A DNA stretch of 64,000 nucleotides, taken from contig JAHREC010000013.1 in assembly GCA_020081605.1 (NCBI GenBank), forward strand, positions 5,828,001 to 5,892,000, written 5' to 3'. A program made the translations under genes and the position numbers. The notes under the pieces were generated by a model that saw only the letters and a program-made list of their open reading frames with translations, was not told where the DNA came from and ran no database searches. Positions 49,419 through 61,566 of this stretch are shown here, one piece after another. Source of the stretch: Albifimbria verrucaria (lineage: Eukaryota; Ascomycota; Sordariomycetes; Hypocreales; Stachybotryaceae). How positions within the stretch are numbered: the stretch's first letter is position 1; each line of letters begins with the position of its first letter.

Positions 49419-50295
49419 TGCGTGCGGTATAAGGGAGATGACGAGCTGCTATCGCCGCTTCAGAGTATGTTATTCACACACACGCGAGCGAGAGAAATAA
49501 TCGCTGATTATCAATTGTCTCACGTTCTGCCGAGTCCAAGCTGCAAAGTCCGTGGCATGGGGAATTTGTGAAACTGTCGAGGTTGCTCAGCTGGTCGACA
49601 ACTTCTTATAAGGCCCTCCTCGGAGCGGAGACGGCGGCCTTGTAAGCTGTCTTTCACAGGTTGGTCTACGTGCAGATATTCTCACCACTATATTCAGGGC
49701 AGAATTGGTGTTATGAGATACATCATCACCACACCACATCAACTTAATACACTTGCGCATTGCAGCACGGTTTGTCTGTTATTCTGTAGTCTGCCTGGTT
49801 TAGGCAAATGTGCAATCATGCGGAGTGTTGGAGAGCCTCGTCGAAACCAACCCATCTGGCTGGACAACGGCACCGTTTCCGCACTCGTTCCGTTCACACT
49901 CAATAAATGCACTTTTGAAGGTTTGAACCAATTATTACAAAACGATAACGAGGCGCCAATGCCTTAAATGAATAGCTATCGTGGCACTCTGGGAGTGAGT
50001 ATCTTAGTCTGTCTGTTACTTGTGCTAATGTATTTCCAAGCCAACCATGGCCCGGCCCGGCCTGTCTTGGAGGAAATGCAGATATAACCTGCCATAACGC
50101 CAACTTCTTTCAAAAGGAAACGTGCAAGCGAATGTGATGCAGTGGTAGACCTTTCAACTCCAATGCAGTTCAAGCACAAATATCCCACAGCCTCTCCAAC
50201 CTCTGGAGCCCTCACAACTTCGACAGTGTCCCTGGGGAATATCGTCTTCTTCTGTAACATGTAGCCACTTGCTGCCATGCTCAACTCAACGACCA
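49419..50295. other. Intergenic region (esterase promoter)
   Basis: 877 bp upstream of the esterase and downstream of the next minus-strand gene. Short ORFs only; no gene, repeat or RNA seen. Confidence 0.5.
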
Positions 50296-52350
50296 CTACC
50301 GGCGCCGCCTCTTCTCTGCCCACTCACGACTCGCTATTCTAGAACGCTCGGCTGCCTCGTCTCTGGCCTTTTTCGCCGCAATCTCTCTCTCGGTTCGTTC
50401 ACGCTCCCTCTGCTGCGTGTAGCTGTTGTCACGCGTGAAGATTGCCCTTCCGCGGATCCTCTGCTTCTCAGCGTCTTCAGCAGACACTGTGCTTCTTTGC
50501 CCGCTTGTGCTGCCCGTCGATGTTGACGTTGCGCGGCTCATACTATCCGTTGGCACAATCATCGAGTTGCGTCCGCGAGGCAGCGTCGACTCGCCCACTG
50601 TAGACTTGCCAAGAAGTGACTTTAGACCAGCAATCGAGGCGCGTTTCGGCTGCTTACCAACCTCTTCCTGCTGAGGCAGCTTGCCCTGACGTGCGAGGCT
50701 GGCAATTGTCTCGCGAGGAAGGGTGCTCGGGCCTATGGTATGTCGGACGGGACGTGCCTTGAACTCACGCCTTTGCGATCTTCCTCTTCTTGCGCACGCA
50801 GCCTCGACTCGTGTTCCTCACGTTTTCTTCTCGAGATTGCTTCCCCAGGTAACTCAAATGTAGGCCTTGGTAGTGGCTTGCTAGCCCGTGATTTCATAGG
50901 TGTCGCCTGATTTTTCTGAGCCTCGGCCTGTTGAGCCTGCCGTGCTTCTCGTTGTTCTCTCAAGCGTCGAGCCACAGCCTCGCCTGGAAGCTCAAAATTT
51001 GGCACCGTTGGCGGCTTGGTCGATCTGACTGCTGGTGCTTGTGCTGGGGTGCGGAGGTTGGTGGACTTGGAGCGAGTGAGGAAGCCGGCTGCTTTTTGCT
51101 CAACAATATCTCTACGCCCTTCACCGGTCTTGTCACGAAGTGTCAACGAAGCCGACCGCCGTAATGCCGTATTGGTTTTCTCCGGAGGCTGCACGCGTAC
51201 TGTCGGAAATGGGCCTACGATTGATACACGTTTTGAAGTAGTGGCTTTGGTAGCACTACTCTGTTGCGTTGGAGCATCATGGGAAGCATTCTTGTTTTTC
51301 GACTCCAACCGCGCCGGTCGCGTAACGACATTGACGGCCTCAAGGTCTTCTTCGAGTTTATCAAGCTCTTCCAAGGAATCCTCAATACGGGAGTTGGAAT
51401 ATGTGCCGTCCTTAGAGACCTCCACCGCGAGATCACTTAGAAGCGTAGGTGATGGCGACGGGGTGCGCCGTGCAGCATCTCTTACGTGGAGTGCCATTTG
51501 CAAAGTATCGGTCGGAAGCTGAAGCTGCGCTGTATCTCGCCTAAAATGCTCCTCAACTGCTACGGGTGCCTCGAAGTGCGGCAGCGCATGTGCATCTCCT
51601 TGAATTGGTGTAGCTATCAGCGTATAGATGGTTCTCGGCGGGTGCCTGGCACTCGATCCACCAAGCGTTGATTGTGGCCGGCGTGACAGCAGGTTGCATC
51701 CAAATAAGACAGTGTTATCCGCGATACAGCTGGCGTCTGATTGAGGGCTACAATGCTGATCCGACCTTGCTGGAGCTGCATATGAGACCAGCCATTCAAA
51801 CTGACCCGCCAGCTGCTTCTCGATTTGCGCAATGGGTTGTTCGAACTCTGCATTCGCCAATAGATGATCGCCAATGCTAGAACCTTCAGGGGCGGATGTC
51901 AGTAAGAGAATAACGAGCTTCAATTGATACTCGGAAGATTGGGCAGTCTGACTGACCTTGAAGCGAGGAAGATGGTCTGGGTTGCGACTGAGGATCAGAT
52001 GGAGGATTGATGACGATAGTCACTTCGTCGTCAGTGGTGCTGTCGGCCTCTTCCTCCACAGCATTCAACGGTTCAAAGTTCTCTGCTTGACTTGGAGGGC
52101 GACGTTGGCGCAAAGGTCGTGTATCGCAGCCAGCCTGCTTCTTGGGAGACGCGATGTGAAGCTTCTGGAAGTTAGCCGTCAATGTGACATCAACACAGGA
52201 GTTCGTAGCCGCCTCGTTCCAAAAGCGGTCTACTGGCAACTCCTGCAGGACACTCAGGCTCCCATCAGCTGCACTGCCTGCCGGGCCGGAACGTCGGTGG
52301 TTGAAGCTGCTGGCCGACGACTGGGTCGTGCAAGAACTATGTTCGGCCAT
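50296..52350 (-). CDS. Coiled-coil protein with FELPGEA repeats and a TPX2-like motif
   Basis: About 660 residues, two exons, intron 51884-51956. I cannot name it. The N-terminal 350 residues have no recognised domain. A middle coiled coil includes DSLEELDKLEEDLEAVN. Around residues 427 and 472 are two related segments, PNFELPGEAVARRLREQREA and PTFELPGEAISRRKREEHES. They are followed near residue 504 by REFKARPV, which resembles the FKARP motif of TPX2-type microtubule proteins. The C-terminus is a highly charged helix (RERERTEREIAAKKARDEA) ending EKRRRR. One A is missing near 50774, between the repeats and the FKARPV motif. Its upstream region has three MCB-like words. A microtubule or spindle role is a hypothesis from these two hints only; the gene itself is well supported by splice sites and frame. 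Confidence 0.72.
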
Positions 52351-52528
52351 GATCCTGCAGGGCCCTGGGATGCACCTAATTAGACACTACCGAAACGACA
52401 AGGTGCAATTTCATGGATCGACAGGGGTGGTCACTAGGATAGACGAGCTGTTGGGGCAAGCTCAATTTCGAAATGATAGCAATGAAAGCCAAGGTCAATT
52501 ATGCTGGCGCATAGAAATGGTGGACGTG

Positions 52529-52554
52529 GAGAGAGAGAGAAGAGAGAGAGAGAG
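52529..52554. repeat. GA-rich dinucleotide repeat
   Basis: Nearly pure GA/AG run with one phase slip, about 180 bp upstream of the coiled-coil gene start. Confidence 0.85.
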
Positions 52555-52812
52555 GCGCAAAGACAGCCAACGTTGGAATTGAAAGGAAGATCATGTACCA
52601 ATGGTGGACGTATTTGGACAAGAGCTATCAACACCTCCATCCCTTCCTATCTGTGCCCAGGCCGTTGCGTATAGCAAGGAGTACGCAAGGGACCACCTTC
52701 CCTTGACTCCGGGAAACACTTCTTGACTCAGGTCCTTGGTCGAGCCAGAATGCGACTTTCGCTTTGGCTGAGCAACGACCCCGCGAGATTGGCAGTGAGA
52801 CAGTAGTCAGTG

Positions 52813-52847
52813 CACGCGTCTTTGCGCGTCATTGGCGCGTTACCCCG
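52813..52847. promoter_or_regulatory. Cluster of three MCB-like (MBF) words
   Basis: ACGCGT, GCGCGT and GCGCGT occur within 35 bp, about 470 bp upstream of the ATG at 52350. ACGCGT is the core of the MBF site that drives G1/S genes in fungi. Clustered copies are more meaningful than one, but binding is not shown. Confidence 0.4.
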
Positions 52848-52900
52848 CGCTGCAGTAGGCATTGTGTACTCTGTAGTATTCCCATGTTCACGCAGCATGG

Positions 52901-52924
52901 TGTGTGTGTGTGTGTGTGTGTGTG
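52901..52924. repeat. (TG)12 dinucleotide repeat
   Basis: Twelve perfect TG units; an ordinary microsatellite in an intergenic region. Confidence 0.95.
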
Positions 52925-53096
52925 CGCCACAGGGAATGATGTACTTGGCGCGGAGCATTGGATGTTGCCTTTGGCCAGTGCATGCTGCCCGGTTCAGCCC
53001 ACTAATGATACCTCCAAAGGGACGGCAGCGTGGCCGTGTCTAAAGGAGTCGGGTTCGGTTCGCGGTTGTTGATGACAATATTCGGAAATTTGTCGC

Positions 53097-53636
53097 TCAT
53101 GTGCTCATCATCGAGTCCTCAGCTGCAGCTGCTTCAGCTGCTTCCGCTTGTGCCTGAAGCGCAGGTGCATGTTCGGTCGGGATACGGACCAAGGTCGTAG
53201 GTAATGCCACAGCAGGGTCAGAGGTTTCGTCGCTGGCGGCGGCAGGGGCAGTCGCAAGTTTGGCTATTTGATCAGCTTATGCGCACGATAGGCAGAGGTA
53301 AGGAGCACCAACTTGAAGCCATATTAATGGCACGCAGCACGTTATGCCAGTTGCCAAGAACGGTCGCAATCGCTAAACGGTCAGCTCGCCGTCGAAGTAA
53401 TCGCGGAGATACGCACCCTCTGTGCCATCCGACAGCGTCGACAGCTTCTGGCCCAGCGCTTCCATCTGGTCGGCCACGGCTGCGCTTAGGTCCCGCAGCT
53501 CCTTCAAGTGCTCCAGCTCGGCTTTCTTCTCCTCGATGCGTGCTACCAGGGCCGGCGATTGGGCGGCCGACGCCGTCGAGCCACTGGGCGCACGGATGTG
53601 CGAATGAGCTGGGAAAGATCGCGTCGGAAACGACAT
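53097..53636 (-). CDS. dad2: DASH complex subunit Dad2
   Basis: 148 residues, three exons, introns 53373-53416 (44 nt, the shortest here) and 53264-53312 (donor GTTGGT, weak). No frame break. The Dad2 core is ALVARIEEKKAELEHLKELR, then DLSAAVADQMEALGQKL, STLSDGTE, IATVLGNWHNVLRAINMAS. After it comes an Ala/Glu-rich tail (ALQAQAEAAEAAAAEDSMMS) preceded by LPTTLVRIPTE. DASH rings couple kinetochores to microtubule plus ends. The ATG at 53636 (MSFPTRSFPAHSHIRAPSGS) is chosen because family members start similarly; the upstream open frame has no ATG. Shugoshin lies head to head, 474 bp away. Confidence 0.92.
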
Positions 53637-54110
53637 GTTGAACGGCTGTGCCTCGTCTAAGTCGTGGTGTTCGTTGGCGGTTGTTGCAGCAGTGTCCAAG
53701 GTGGGATATCGTTTGGCTTTGGCTTTGGCATTGACTTGATTTAGACATGCCCCAGCTTAGGCTTAGCCTAGCCAGCAGTCCAGTCCCTCCAAGTTGGGCT
53801 GTCAGTGGTGGGGTCGCTTACCGCATTCACGTGTCGCTCGCTGGCTTCCCCGGCAACCAGCGACCCTGTGCTGCGCATGGGGCGCTATGCCTCATCAGGG
53901 CAACTGTAAATAATGACACAACCAAAGAAAAAGTATCAACGCCCTGGTCGGCATCCACTCCTCCAGACCGACACTTTCCCAACCACTCCCAATATTCTTT
54001 GCACCAACTTACTCCAGTTCTTTGCAGCTTCGCGCCTGTGAGACTGCTCCACTGCCTTTGCACGTCGCGTACCTACTTCACCCCGTTGGATTTCCTCACC
54101 ATTATGAGCT
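53637..54110. promoter_or_regulatory. Divergent promoter region (dad2 / sgo1)
   Basis: 474 bp between the start codons of two chromosome-segregation genes, so it must contain both promoters. A CGTCGCGT word at 54063-54070 resembles an MBF/SBF-type site; nothing stronger is seen. Confidence 0.5.
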
Positions 54111-56223
54111 ATGGCTAGGCTGAACGAACCACCCATGTCTTCGGACAGCCTCGAATCCCGTATGTTTACTCTGGACAACATTCCACTCAAGCCGCCCTTC
54201 CCCATTTCCCTGACCATGACTGACCGGGTTCGTGTGTATAGTCAGGCGCAAGATGCTCAGGCAAAACAGAGATCTCGCCAAATCTAACAACGTACGAGCC
54301 CTCCGTATTCGCGAGCTCGAGAATGAGTGTGCCTGCATGCTCTCAGAAAACCTCGAGCTTCGCGGGCGCATTTTGGACCTCGAAAAACAAGTCGAAGACA
54401 GCGAAACACGAAGAATAGCGGACCACGCTCTGGCTATCAAGGCCAAGCTGGAGGCACAGCTCACGGAATGGGGAACTCTGCTCGCCGGCTTGGGATTGGA
54501 ACCACCCATCAAGCAGCACTCACCGCGCATCAAGTCTACCAACAAACAGAGGTTGAGCTTCAGCTCCAGCCGCCCCAGCCCGTCGCAACGAAGACTACGC
54601 GATGTCGCTAGGGATATTGAAGAGCTGGGACACATTGCTGAGAACAAAACTCATCCTCGCATGTCACTCAAGTATGATGCCTCACCTAAAATCCCTTGAG
54701 CCTGTACTGACATTCAACCTAGCCCGGAGCAAATTTTGGCTCTTCGATCCGAAGCTGATTCGTCTGAGTCAATCGAATCACCCGACCTAGGACCGCCCCT
54801 GTGTCTCAGTTCATCGACGCGGACCCCGTTAAGGTGGACTCTCCTGCAAGAGCTACACCTACGAAGCCTACTGCGAATGTTACTGTGATTGCAATTAAAT
54901 CACCAATCGCCCTTTCATCACCACGATCTGCTGCCAAGATTGAAAAGCCGTCTCCCGTGAAGCAAGAGCAGCCCTCCCTGTCCGCGAGGAGAAGGAAGTG
55001 CCTAAGGAGGAGCCCACACAGCAAACTTCGAAACCGGCCAAGTCATCGACACCTGTTCCTATTCCAGTCCCTGTTGCGCAGACGGGTAAGGCTGGGTCAA
55101 AACGAAAGCTTGGAGCCAGAGAAGAGCCACAAAGCTTGCGGTCCAGCAACCTCAACAATGAAAACCAAACACCAAAAGAACGCATCTCTATCCGGGACAA
55201 GGCGGATGGCAAGACACTCAAGGAGCTGACGCAGTTGAGAAAGGAGGCCAAGGCAAGACCTATTGTTGCTGGACGAAAGCCTCTTGCAGCAAAGAGCACC
55301 AATAACGATATGAACTCACCCCAAAAAGCTGCCAAGCCAATCGACAAACCAGCAATCTCACCAATTAAGGCAGATTTGAAGCCTATAAAGACTAGCAGTG
55401 AAGTCTCGAAGCCAAAGCTTGTTCATGCAGACATTCCAGTGGAGGTTGTTCCGCGCCGCACTTCAGCTGTACCTTGCGAACTTGGAGCACCAGTTGTCGA
55501 GCCAGTTCTGTTATCTCCAAGCTCCCCAGAGCCAGCGGCTTCGATTGATGGGGCTCGAGGAGACACGCCCCTCCAGCTGATATCACCTCTGAAGGAGAGA
55601 CGTCTCGACCTAGTAGGCGCAATAGAACGGCCATTAGCTATGCTGAGCCAAACTTGAGAGACAAGATGCGACGGCCGACGAAGGAGTTGTTCGATGCGGT
55701 TGCAGGAGAAGGGAAATATTCACGCCGCTCTAGCCACTCTGCTTCATTGGCAACAGATGTGACCAGAGTCAAGCGGGAGTCTGACGTCGGGGAGTTGCTG
55801 CAGCAGATACCCTCTATCGATGACCAAGCTACAACTGAACCTAACACCATGCCTGTAAGCCCGTTGGCAAACAAGAGCACATCTCTAGAGGCTTTGTCGA
55901 AACCAGTCACTGTTGATAAGCCTAAGCGACACTCAACTGCCACCCGAGCCTCCAGAGATAAGCCTGTTGAAGAGGTGAAAGAAACAGAACTTGAGGCAAA
56001 GGATACGGGATCCGCTGATACTACGGGTGAGGATGGCGAGATTGATCCATACGAGTTTACATCATCGTCTCCTCAACCCGAAAAACACGAGGACATGAAC
56101 GAGAGGCGAAGGAGTGTGACTCGGTCATCGAGATCATCAAGGCGATTCTCAACGATTGAAGGGGACGGAACTACTGCGACACAAGAACGAAGCTCGTCTC
56201 GACGACGAAGTATGATGCTGTAA
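54111..56223 (+). CDS. sgo1: Shugoshin (protector of centromeric cohesin)
   Basis: About 660 residues, three exons, introns 54160-54241 and 54672-54722. Exon 1 MARLNEPPMSSDSLES joins LRRKMLRQNRDLAKSNN, the classic N-terminal coiled coil (to about residue 110) that binds PP2A-B56. A long disordered Pro/Ser/Lys middle follows. The C-terminal shugoshin box is SRRNRTAISYAEPNLRDKMR, which binds phosphorylated histone H2A. After it come an acidic segment and an Arg/Ser tail ending SSRRRSMML. Both signature regions are present, so the call is firm. Three C runs are one base short (near 54797, 54980 and 55567). Confidence 0.93.
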
Positions 56224-56603
56224 TGACAAAGGTCCCTACGGGATCTGCACCAGTGCAAGGCGTTTAGGACTCAATTGCTTGTCAGTTCGGATGGAGATTA
56301 ATGCTGGAACGAATGAAACGTTGCATGCTCAAGATACCAAGCGGCCAACTTATTCTTAGTATTTGTATTTACATTGCCCTCCTTCTTTTGTCAATATTTG
56401 GCGGCATCCATTGGATTTAGAATCGCCAGTCTCGGGGTCTAGCCAAGCTCTTTTGAATAACAAAATGCTGTCTTGCGGCGGATAAAGCCGCTTTTCATTT
56501 CTTAAAACTGAACACGGGTATCGACTTTCATGGTCGCTGCGCCTGCACCTGCACTCCATGCGCTCCTCCTTACAACCCAAATTGCCTCTCCTGACTTGAT
56601 GTA
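56224..56603. other. Convergent intergenic region (sgo1 / vps29)
   Basis: 380 bp between facing stops; UTR-like, nothing else seen. Confidence 0.5.
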
Positions 56604-57381
56604 TTATGATGCGCCCGCTGATGGCTCTACTGGCTTCGTGTACGTGACCTTCTCCACGGCAACGGTCTCGTTGCCTTGGTCATCCTTTCTTAATTGATAC
56701 ACGTAGAGGGTAAGGGAGATGCCTTGAACCTGGAGACATTGTCAGTCAGCAAGAACGGACCGTAGAGACGCAAGTTTTCGTGGCTAGGTACTCACATCCA
56801 TTAGACAGAAGCTAGGCGTAGGCTCCTGGTCGTCCTGATTCCAGCCAGTGATGTATGCGCCCGTCGCGCTTCCGGGATTGACGAAGAACTTGTCCATGTA
56901 CTCGAATGCGTCGAATCGGTGAGTGCCGCCCCAGCATAGCACGTCGACGTCCAGGCGGTTCGCCTCGGCGAGGAGCAGGTCGGGCTCGTTGGATACGAGG
57001 GTGAAGCCCTCGAGGAAGCCAATTCGGATTCCGCCGTGGGTCACGACCTGGGTGAGCGGGAGGAGGTGGCCTCGACATCGTAGCGGCCCTTGACGATCTT
57101 GAGATCCGGCGCAACCGACCGCAGGTACTCGTAGGTAGACTTATCGGTGAGATTGCCCAGGCATAGCGTCTGGCCAATCTTGCCGGGCGCAAGGAGCTTC
57201 TTGAACTGTAGACGTACACGCGGTTAGCTTCTCCAAGCCAGGCCAGGGGTGATGATGATGATGTTGTTGATCGCAGAAGCTCCAACGGAGGGAAACGACT
57301 TGGGAGGCTTACCTTGGCTGGGATGTCGAGCGCGCGATCTGGGATGTGAATATCCCCGATAACGAGAATAAGGAAGGCCAT
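56604..57381 (-). CDS. vps29: Retromer subunit Vps29
   Basis: About 201 residues, three exons, introns 57206-57312 and 56730-56795. The phosphoesterase-like fold is visible: ILVIGDIHIPDRALDIPAK, LCLGNLTDKSTYEYL (where active enzymes have GN(H/D)), VKGRYDVEA, VTHGGIRIGFLEGF and VNPGSATGAY. Vps29 uses this fold as a scaffold in the retromer core with Vps35 and Vps26, recycling cargo from endosomes to the Golgi. The C-terminal YVYQLRKDDQGNETVAVEKV strand completes the fold. One C is missing near 57067 (SSPLTQVV). Rrp12 lies head to head, 357 bp away. Confidence 0.95.
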
Positions 57382-57738
57382 TGTGCCTCCCGTGACAGGA
57401 GAGTGTGGTAGTGGCTCGAGGTAAGCAAGCTGGCGGGTATACAAGGCGCCTCGGAGCTTGGTCGCTTGGAGATGGCTGGAGGGGCCCGGCGCAGGTACGT
57501 AAACGCTCGGATAAAGAGGTAGGGATCCATATCGTCATAACGGGTCGTCCCAGGCCAGGTACCCAAAGTCACCATGTACCTCTGACCGCCCACAACTTTT
57601 CTGGAGCTTATCGGCTAGTGGGGACCCTGATAAGGATTTTCTTGTCCGTAAAAATTTGGGCTTCGCCAACACAAAAGTCGTTGCTTGCTTCGCTTCACCG
57701 AATATCTTGGATCTGGCGCCCCACGGCTCACGACCAAG
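57382..57738. promoter_or_regulatory. Divergent promoter region (vps29 / rrp12)
   Basis: 357 bp between two start codons, the shortest divergent spacing in the window. No distinctive element recognised. Confidence 0.45.
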
Positions 57739-60700
57739 ATGTCGACTCAACTTTGGCTGAGAAGCTTGACAAGATCAAGTCCCCGGGCTTCAGAGTCAGC
57801 AACGGGTATGTCCCTGTGCTTTTACAGGAAAACTTTTTCTCCCTCCGTCGAATCGCATACTGAATAAATGTCCACTTAGACCGTCGTTGTGCTCCAAGCC
57901 GTCGAGTCGACGCTGAAAGAACAGAACACCGCGCCGACGCCGACTGGATATTTCGCTGCCCTGCTGGCTCTCCTGCAGCAGGCCAACAGCAATGGCGTCC
58001 CCAACGTCGAATTGGCAACCCCGTTGTCTACCTCCTGGACGTCGTCACACCATATGCCCCGCAGCCTCTGCTGCGCTCCAAGTTCACTCAGATCCTCACT
58101 CTCCTTGCGCCCGTGCTTCTGATGCAAGAAGCGGAACCTATTCTCCTTCGAACCTCTATTGGGTGTTTGGAATCCGTTCTGCTGGCCCAGGACTCGACCT
58201 CCTGGGAGATGTCCGTCTCTCAGATCAGCCCTCGCCGAGCCGTCGCTGGCCTGTTGAACCTTTCGCTGGACCACAGACCCAAGGTGCGAAAGCGATCGCA
58301 GGACGCCCTCAAGAAGGTCTTGAAGAACCCTCCCCAAGCCCCTCGCTGGACCATCCCGCCGCCGACATGTGCGCCCAGACGGCTCTGAAGAACCTGGAGG
58401 ATATCTCTGGCAAGGCAGCACAGGCACGCAAGGGCAAGAAGTCGTCCGAGTCGGCTCACGACCCGGCCCTCATCCATGCTCTGCAATTGGTCAAGACCGT
58501 CGCTGCCGCCAGCGGTGGATGGCCGAGCACCAAGATCGAGTCTCTATGCGAACTGCTCCTCGGCATTGCCAAGACTGGCAATGAGTACATGACCATGGCC
58601 ACCTTTGAGATTTTCGAGATGATCTTCGAGGGTATGACTGACGAAGTTTCATCCGCCAAGCTGCCCAGACTCATGGAGATCATTTCGGAATTGAGGCCTG
58701 CTGCCAACGATACCCAGCTTGTCCCGCCTTGGTTGGCTATCTTGTCCCGCGGCTACGACGTGTCGGCCCAGGTCGAACCTGAGGAGACTTTCCAGAACCT
58801 CCCCGATTTATTCGCCATGGTCGCACAGTTCCTTCAGTCATCTTCCGAGAACATCCGAGTTTCGGCTTCGGAATGTCTCGTCTCTTTCATGGCCAACTGT
58901 GTGCCTTCGCAAGTTGTCCTTGAGCCTTCGATTTACGACCAGAAGACTCTTGAGAAGATTGCAAAGACTGCCGAGTCCCTGCTCACCGTCCAGTACCAGG
59001 CTGCTTGGTTGCAGACATTCAACGTCCTTGGAGCTATGTTTGATGCCTTGAGATGGACTGCTTACCCCATTATGCTGAATCTTACCAAGACCATTGGCGA
59101 GATCCGAGAAAACTCGTCATTCCGCAACAAGAAGGAGGCCGATGAAGTGATTGGAAAGGCCGTTCGTGCGATGGGACCTGAGGCTGTCCTCTCTGTTCTC
59201 CCGCTTAACCTGGCCAAGCCCGCTAAGGGTCAGCCCGGAAGAGCTTGGATGGTCCCGATCCTGCGTGACTACACCAGCAACATCAACCTGGCCCATTTCA
59301 AGAAGGAGCTTGTGCCCCTTAGTGAATTGATGTTCCAGAGGGTCATCGACCATGGTCAGGCCGACAAGACTATGGAGATCAAGATCTACGAGACCCTTGT
59401 GCAACAGATTTGGTCCATCCTCCCAGGTTACTGTGATCTGCCCATGGACTTGACAGACGCGTTCGACCAGGGTTTCGCAGAGATGCTCGCCAACCTGCTT
59501 TACCAGCAGCCCGACCTTCGACTTGACGTTTGCAGGGCTCTCAGGATCCTGATAGAGTCAAACCAGGCCATTGCTACCATTGCTGACGAGGAGGAGGAGG
59601 ACCTGCTGCTCCAGAGCCGTGTCACCCGAGAGGCGGCTCGCGGCAACCTTAAGCATCTCGGCCAGTTTGCCGGCAACATGCTTGCAGTTATGTTCAACGT
59701 CTACACACAAACCCTGCCTCAGAGCCGAGGCCCTATCCTGCAGACTGTCAACGCCTTCTTGAGCATTACCCCGAGGCTGAGCTCAACGAGACTTTCGACC
59801 GAGTCAGCAAGATGCTCGCAGCTGAACTGCAGAAGACCCCAGACGCCGAGAAGAAGAAGGAGAAGACACAGAAGTCCAAGGATCACATGCCGTCAACAGC
59901 CCAAACATTGATGGATCTGATCATCACTATGTCCGCCTACCTCTCGCGTGAGAGCTTCGCTCCCTTGTTCGAGGTCGCTACGGTTATCATCTACAAGCAG
60001 GAGGAGCCTCAACTTCAGAAGAAGGCCTACAAGCTTATCCCTCGCTTGGCAGACACTGAGATCGGTAAGCAGGCCTTGGCCGAAAGGAATGCCGAACTCC
60101 AGAGCCTCCTGCTGTCTAGCACCGAGAAGGTCTCGGCCCCTGCTAGACGCGAGCGACTTGCTGCTATCTCCGCTCTTCTCCTTACGTCCCCGACAACTCT
60201 CTACACTTCATTCCCTCAGTGCTCAGCGAAGTTGTTATCTGCTGCAAGGAGAACAACGAGCGCGCGCGAAGACTGCTTACGATCTGCTGGTGCAGATGGG
60301 CCATCGCATGGCTTCTGCCAATGGAGCAGTCATCGACAACAGCAAGGTCCCCACATGCCTGACGACGCACCGACAGGAACCGCCAACATTGAGGAGTACT
60401 TCACCATGGTCAGCGCTGGTCTGGCTGGAAGCACGCCCCACATGATTTCGGCTTCCATCACTGCTATCAGCCGTCTTCTCTACGAGTTCCGCTCATTACT
60501 AAGTGAGCAGACTCTTGCCGACTTGGTGCAGACCATGGACCTGTTCTTGACTTCCAACAACCGCGAAATTGTCAAGAGCTGTCTTGGATTCGTTAAGATA
60601 TGCGTGATCAGTCTTCCCGTCGAGCTCATGCTTCCTCGTCTCGCTACGCTGGTTCCTAACCTGATTGTTTGGAGCCACGAGCACAAGGGCCACTTCAAGG

Positions 60701-61566
60701 CCAAGGTCAAGCACATCTTGGAGCGCATGGTTCGCCGCTTTGGCTATGACAACATTCACAAGTACTGCCCCGAGTCTGACAAGAAGTTGATTGTCAACAT
60801 CCGCAAGGCTAAGGAGCGCACCAAGAAGAAGAAGGATGCGGCCAAGGCTTCCCACGGCGAGGACGATTCCGACGATGAGGAGGGCGAGACGGGCAAGAGG
60901 CAGTTCGAGAACGAATATGACCAGGCCCTGTACAGCAGTGACTCGGACGAGTCAGAAGACTCTGACGACGAGGGCGGAGCTTCTCTCAAGCCCAAGAAGA
61001 AGGCCCAGAAGGGTGGCAAGACTTACATTCTTGAGGATGAGGACGAGCCTCTTGATCTGTTGGACAAGAAGGCCCTTGCCAACATTTCCTCCACGAAGCC
61101 CGTCAAGATGCGCAAGCCTACCAGGACTAAGGCCAAGGTCGACCTTGACGGCAAGCTCATCCTCGGCAAGGACAGCGACGACGAAGGCGCTATGGATGTC
61201 GACCAAGCCAACCCCGAGGCCTCGGGTGTCGGCGCCTACGTTGCCGCCCTTAAGGGCAAGGATGTCGCCAAGCGTGGTCGCGGCGGCAAGCTCAAGTTCT
61301 CCAACCGCAAGGGTCAGGATGACGATGACATGGAGGAGATGGATGAGGGCGACGCTGCTGCTGTTAAGAGCAAGATCAGCCCCGGCAGAGAGCGCGGAGG
61401 CCGATTCCGCGGTGGACGTGGAGGCGGCGGTATGCGCGGCGGCCCCGGTGGACGTGGACGAAGCGGAAGAGGTGGCATTTCCGCCGGCAGGAGAGGACTG
61501 GGCGTGGACAAGCGACACGGCCCGTCGGGCTCGGGCATCGGTAAGCCCAGGAGAGGCCGCAATTAG
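57739..61566 (+). CDS. rrp12: Ribosome-biogenesis and export factor Rrp12
   Basis: About 1253 residues, two exons, intron 57806-57879. Exon 1 gives TLAEKLDKIKSPGF. Most of the protein is an all-helical HEAT-type solenoid with the NUC173 region (KAAYKLIPRLADT-like helices; RLAAISALL; LLEFRSLLS-like helix; VKSCLGFVKICVISLPVELM). The RRP12 segment HEHKGHFKAKVKHILERMVR and RRFGYDNIHKYCPESDKKLI follow, then a long acidic/Lys tail and a terminal Arg/Gly-rich region (RGGRFRGGRGGGGMRGGPGG). Rrp12 is needed for 40S and 60S pre-ribosome maturation and nuclear export. Eight missing bases break the frame (near 57748, 57795, 58022, 58334, 59773, 60193, 60268 and 60353), several in CCCC runs. The identity is firm despite this. 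Confidence 0.93.

Larger units (their letters stand above)
52351..53096. other. Intergenic region (upstream of the coiled-coil gene, downstream of dad2)
   Basis: 746 bp with two simple repeats (GA-rich 52529-52554, (TG)12 at 52901-52924) and three MCB-like words (listed separately). No gene seen. Confidence 0.55.
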
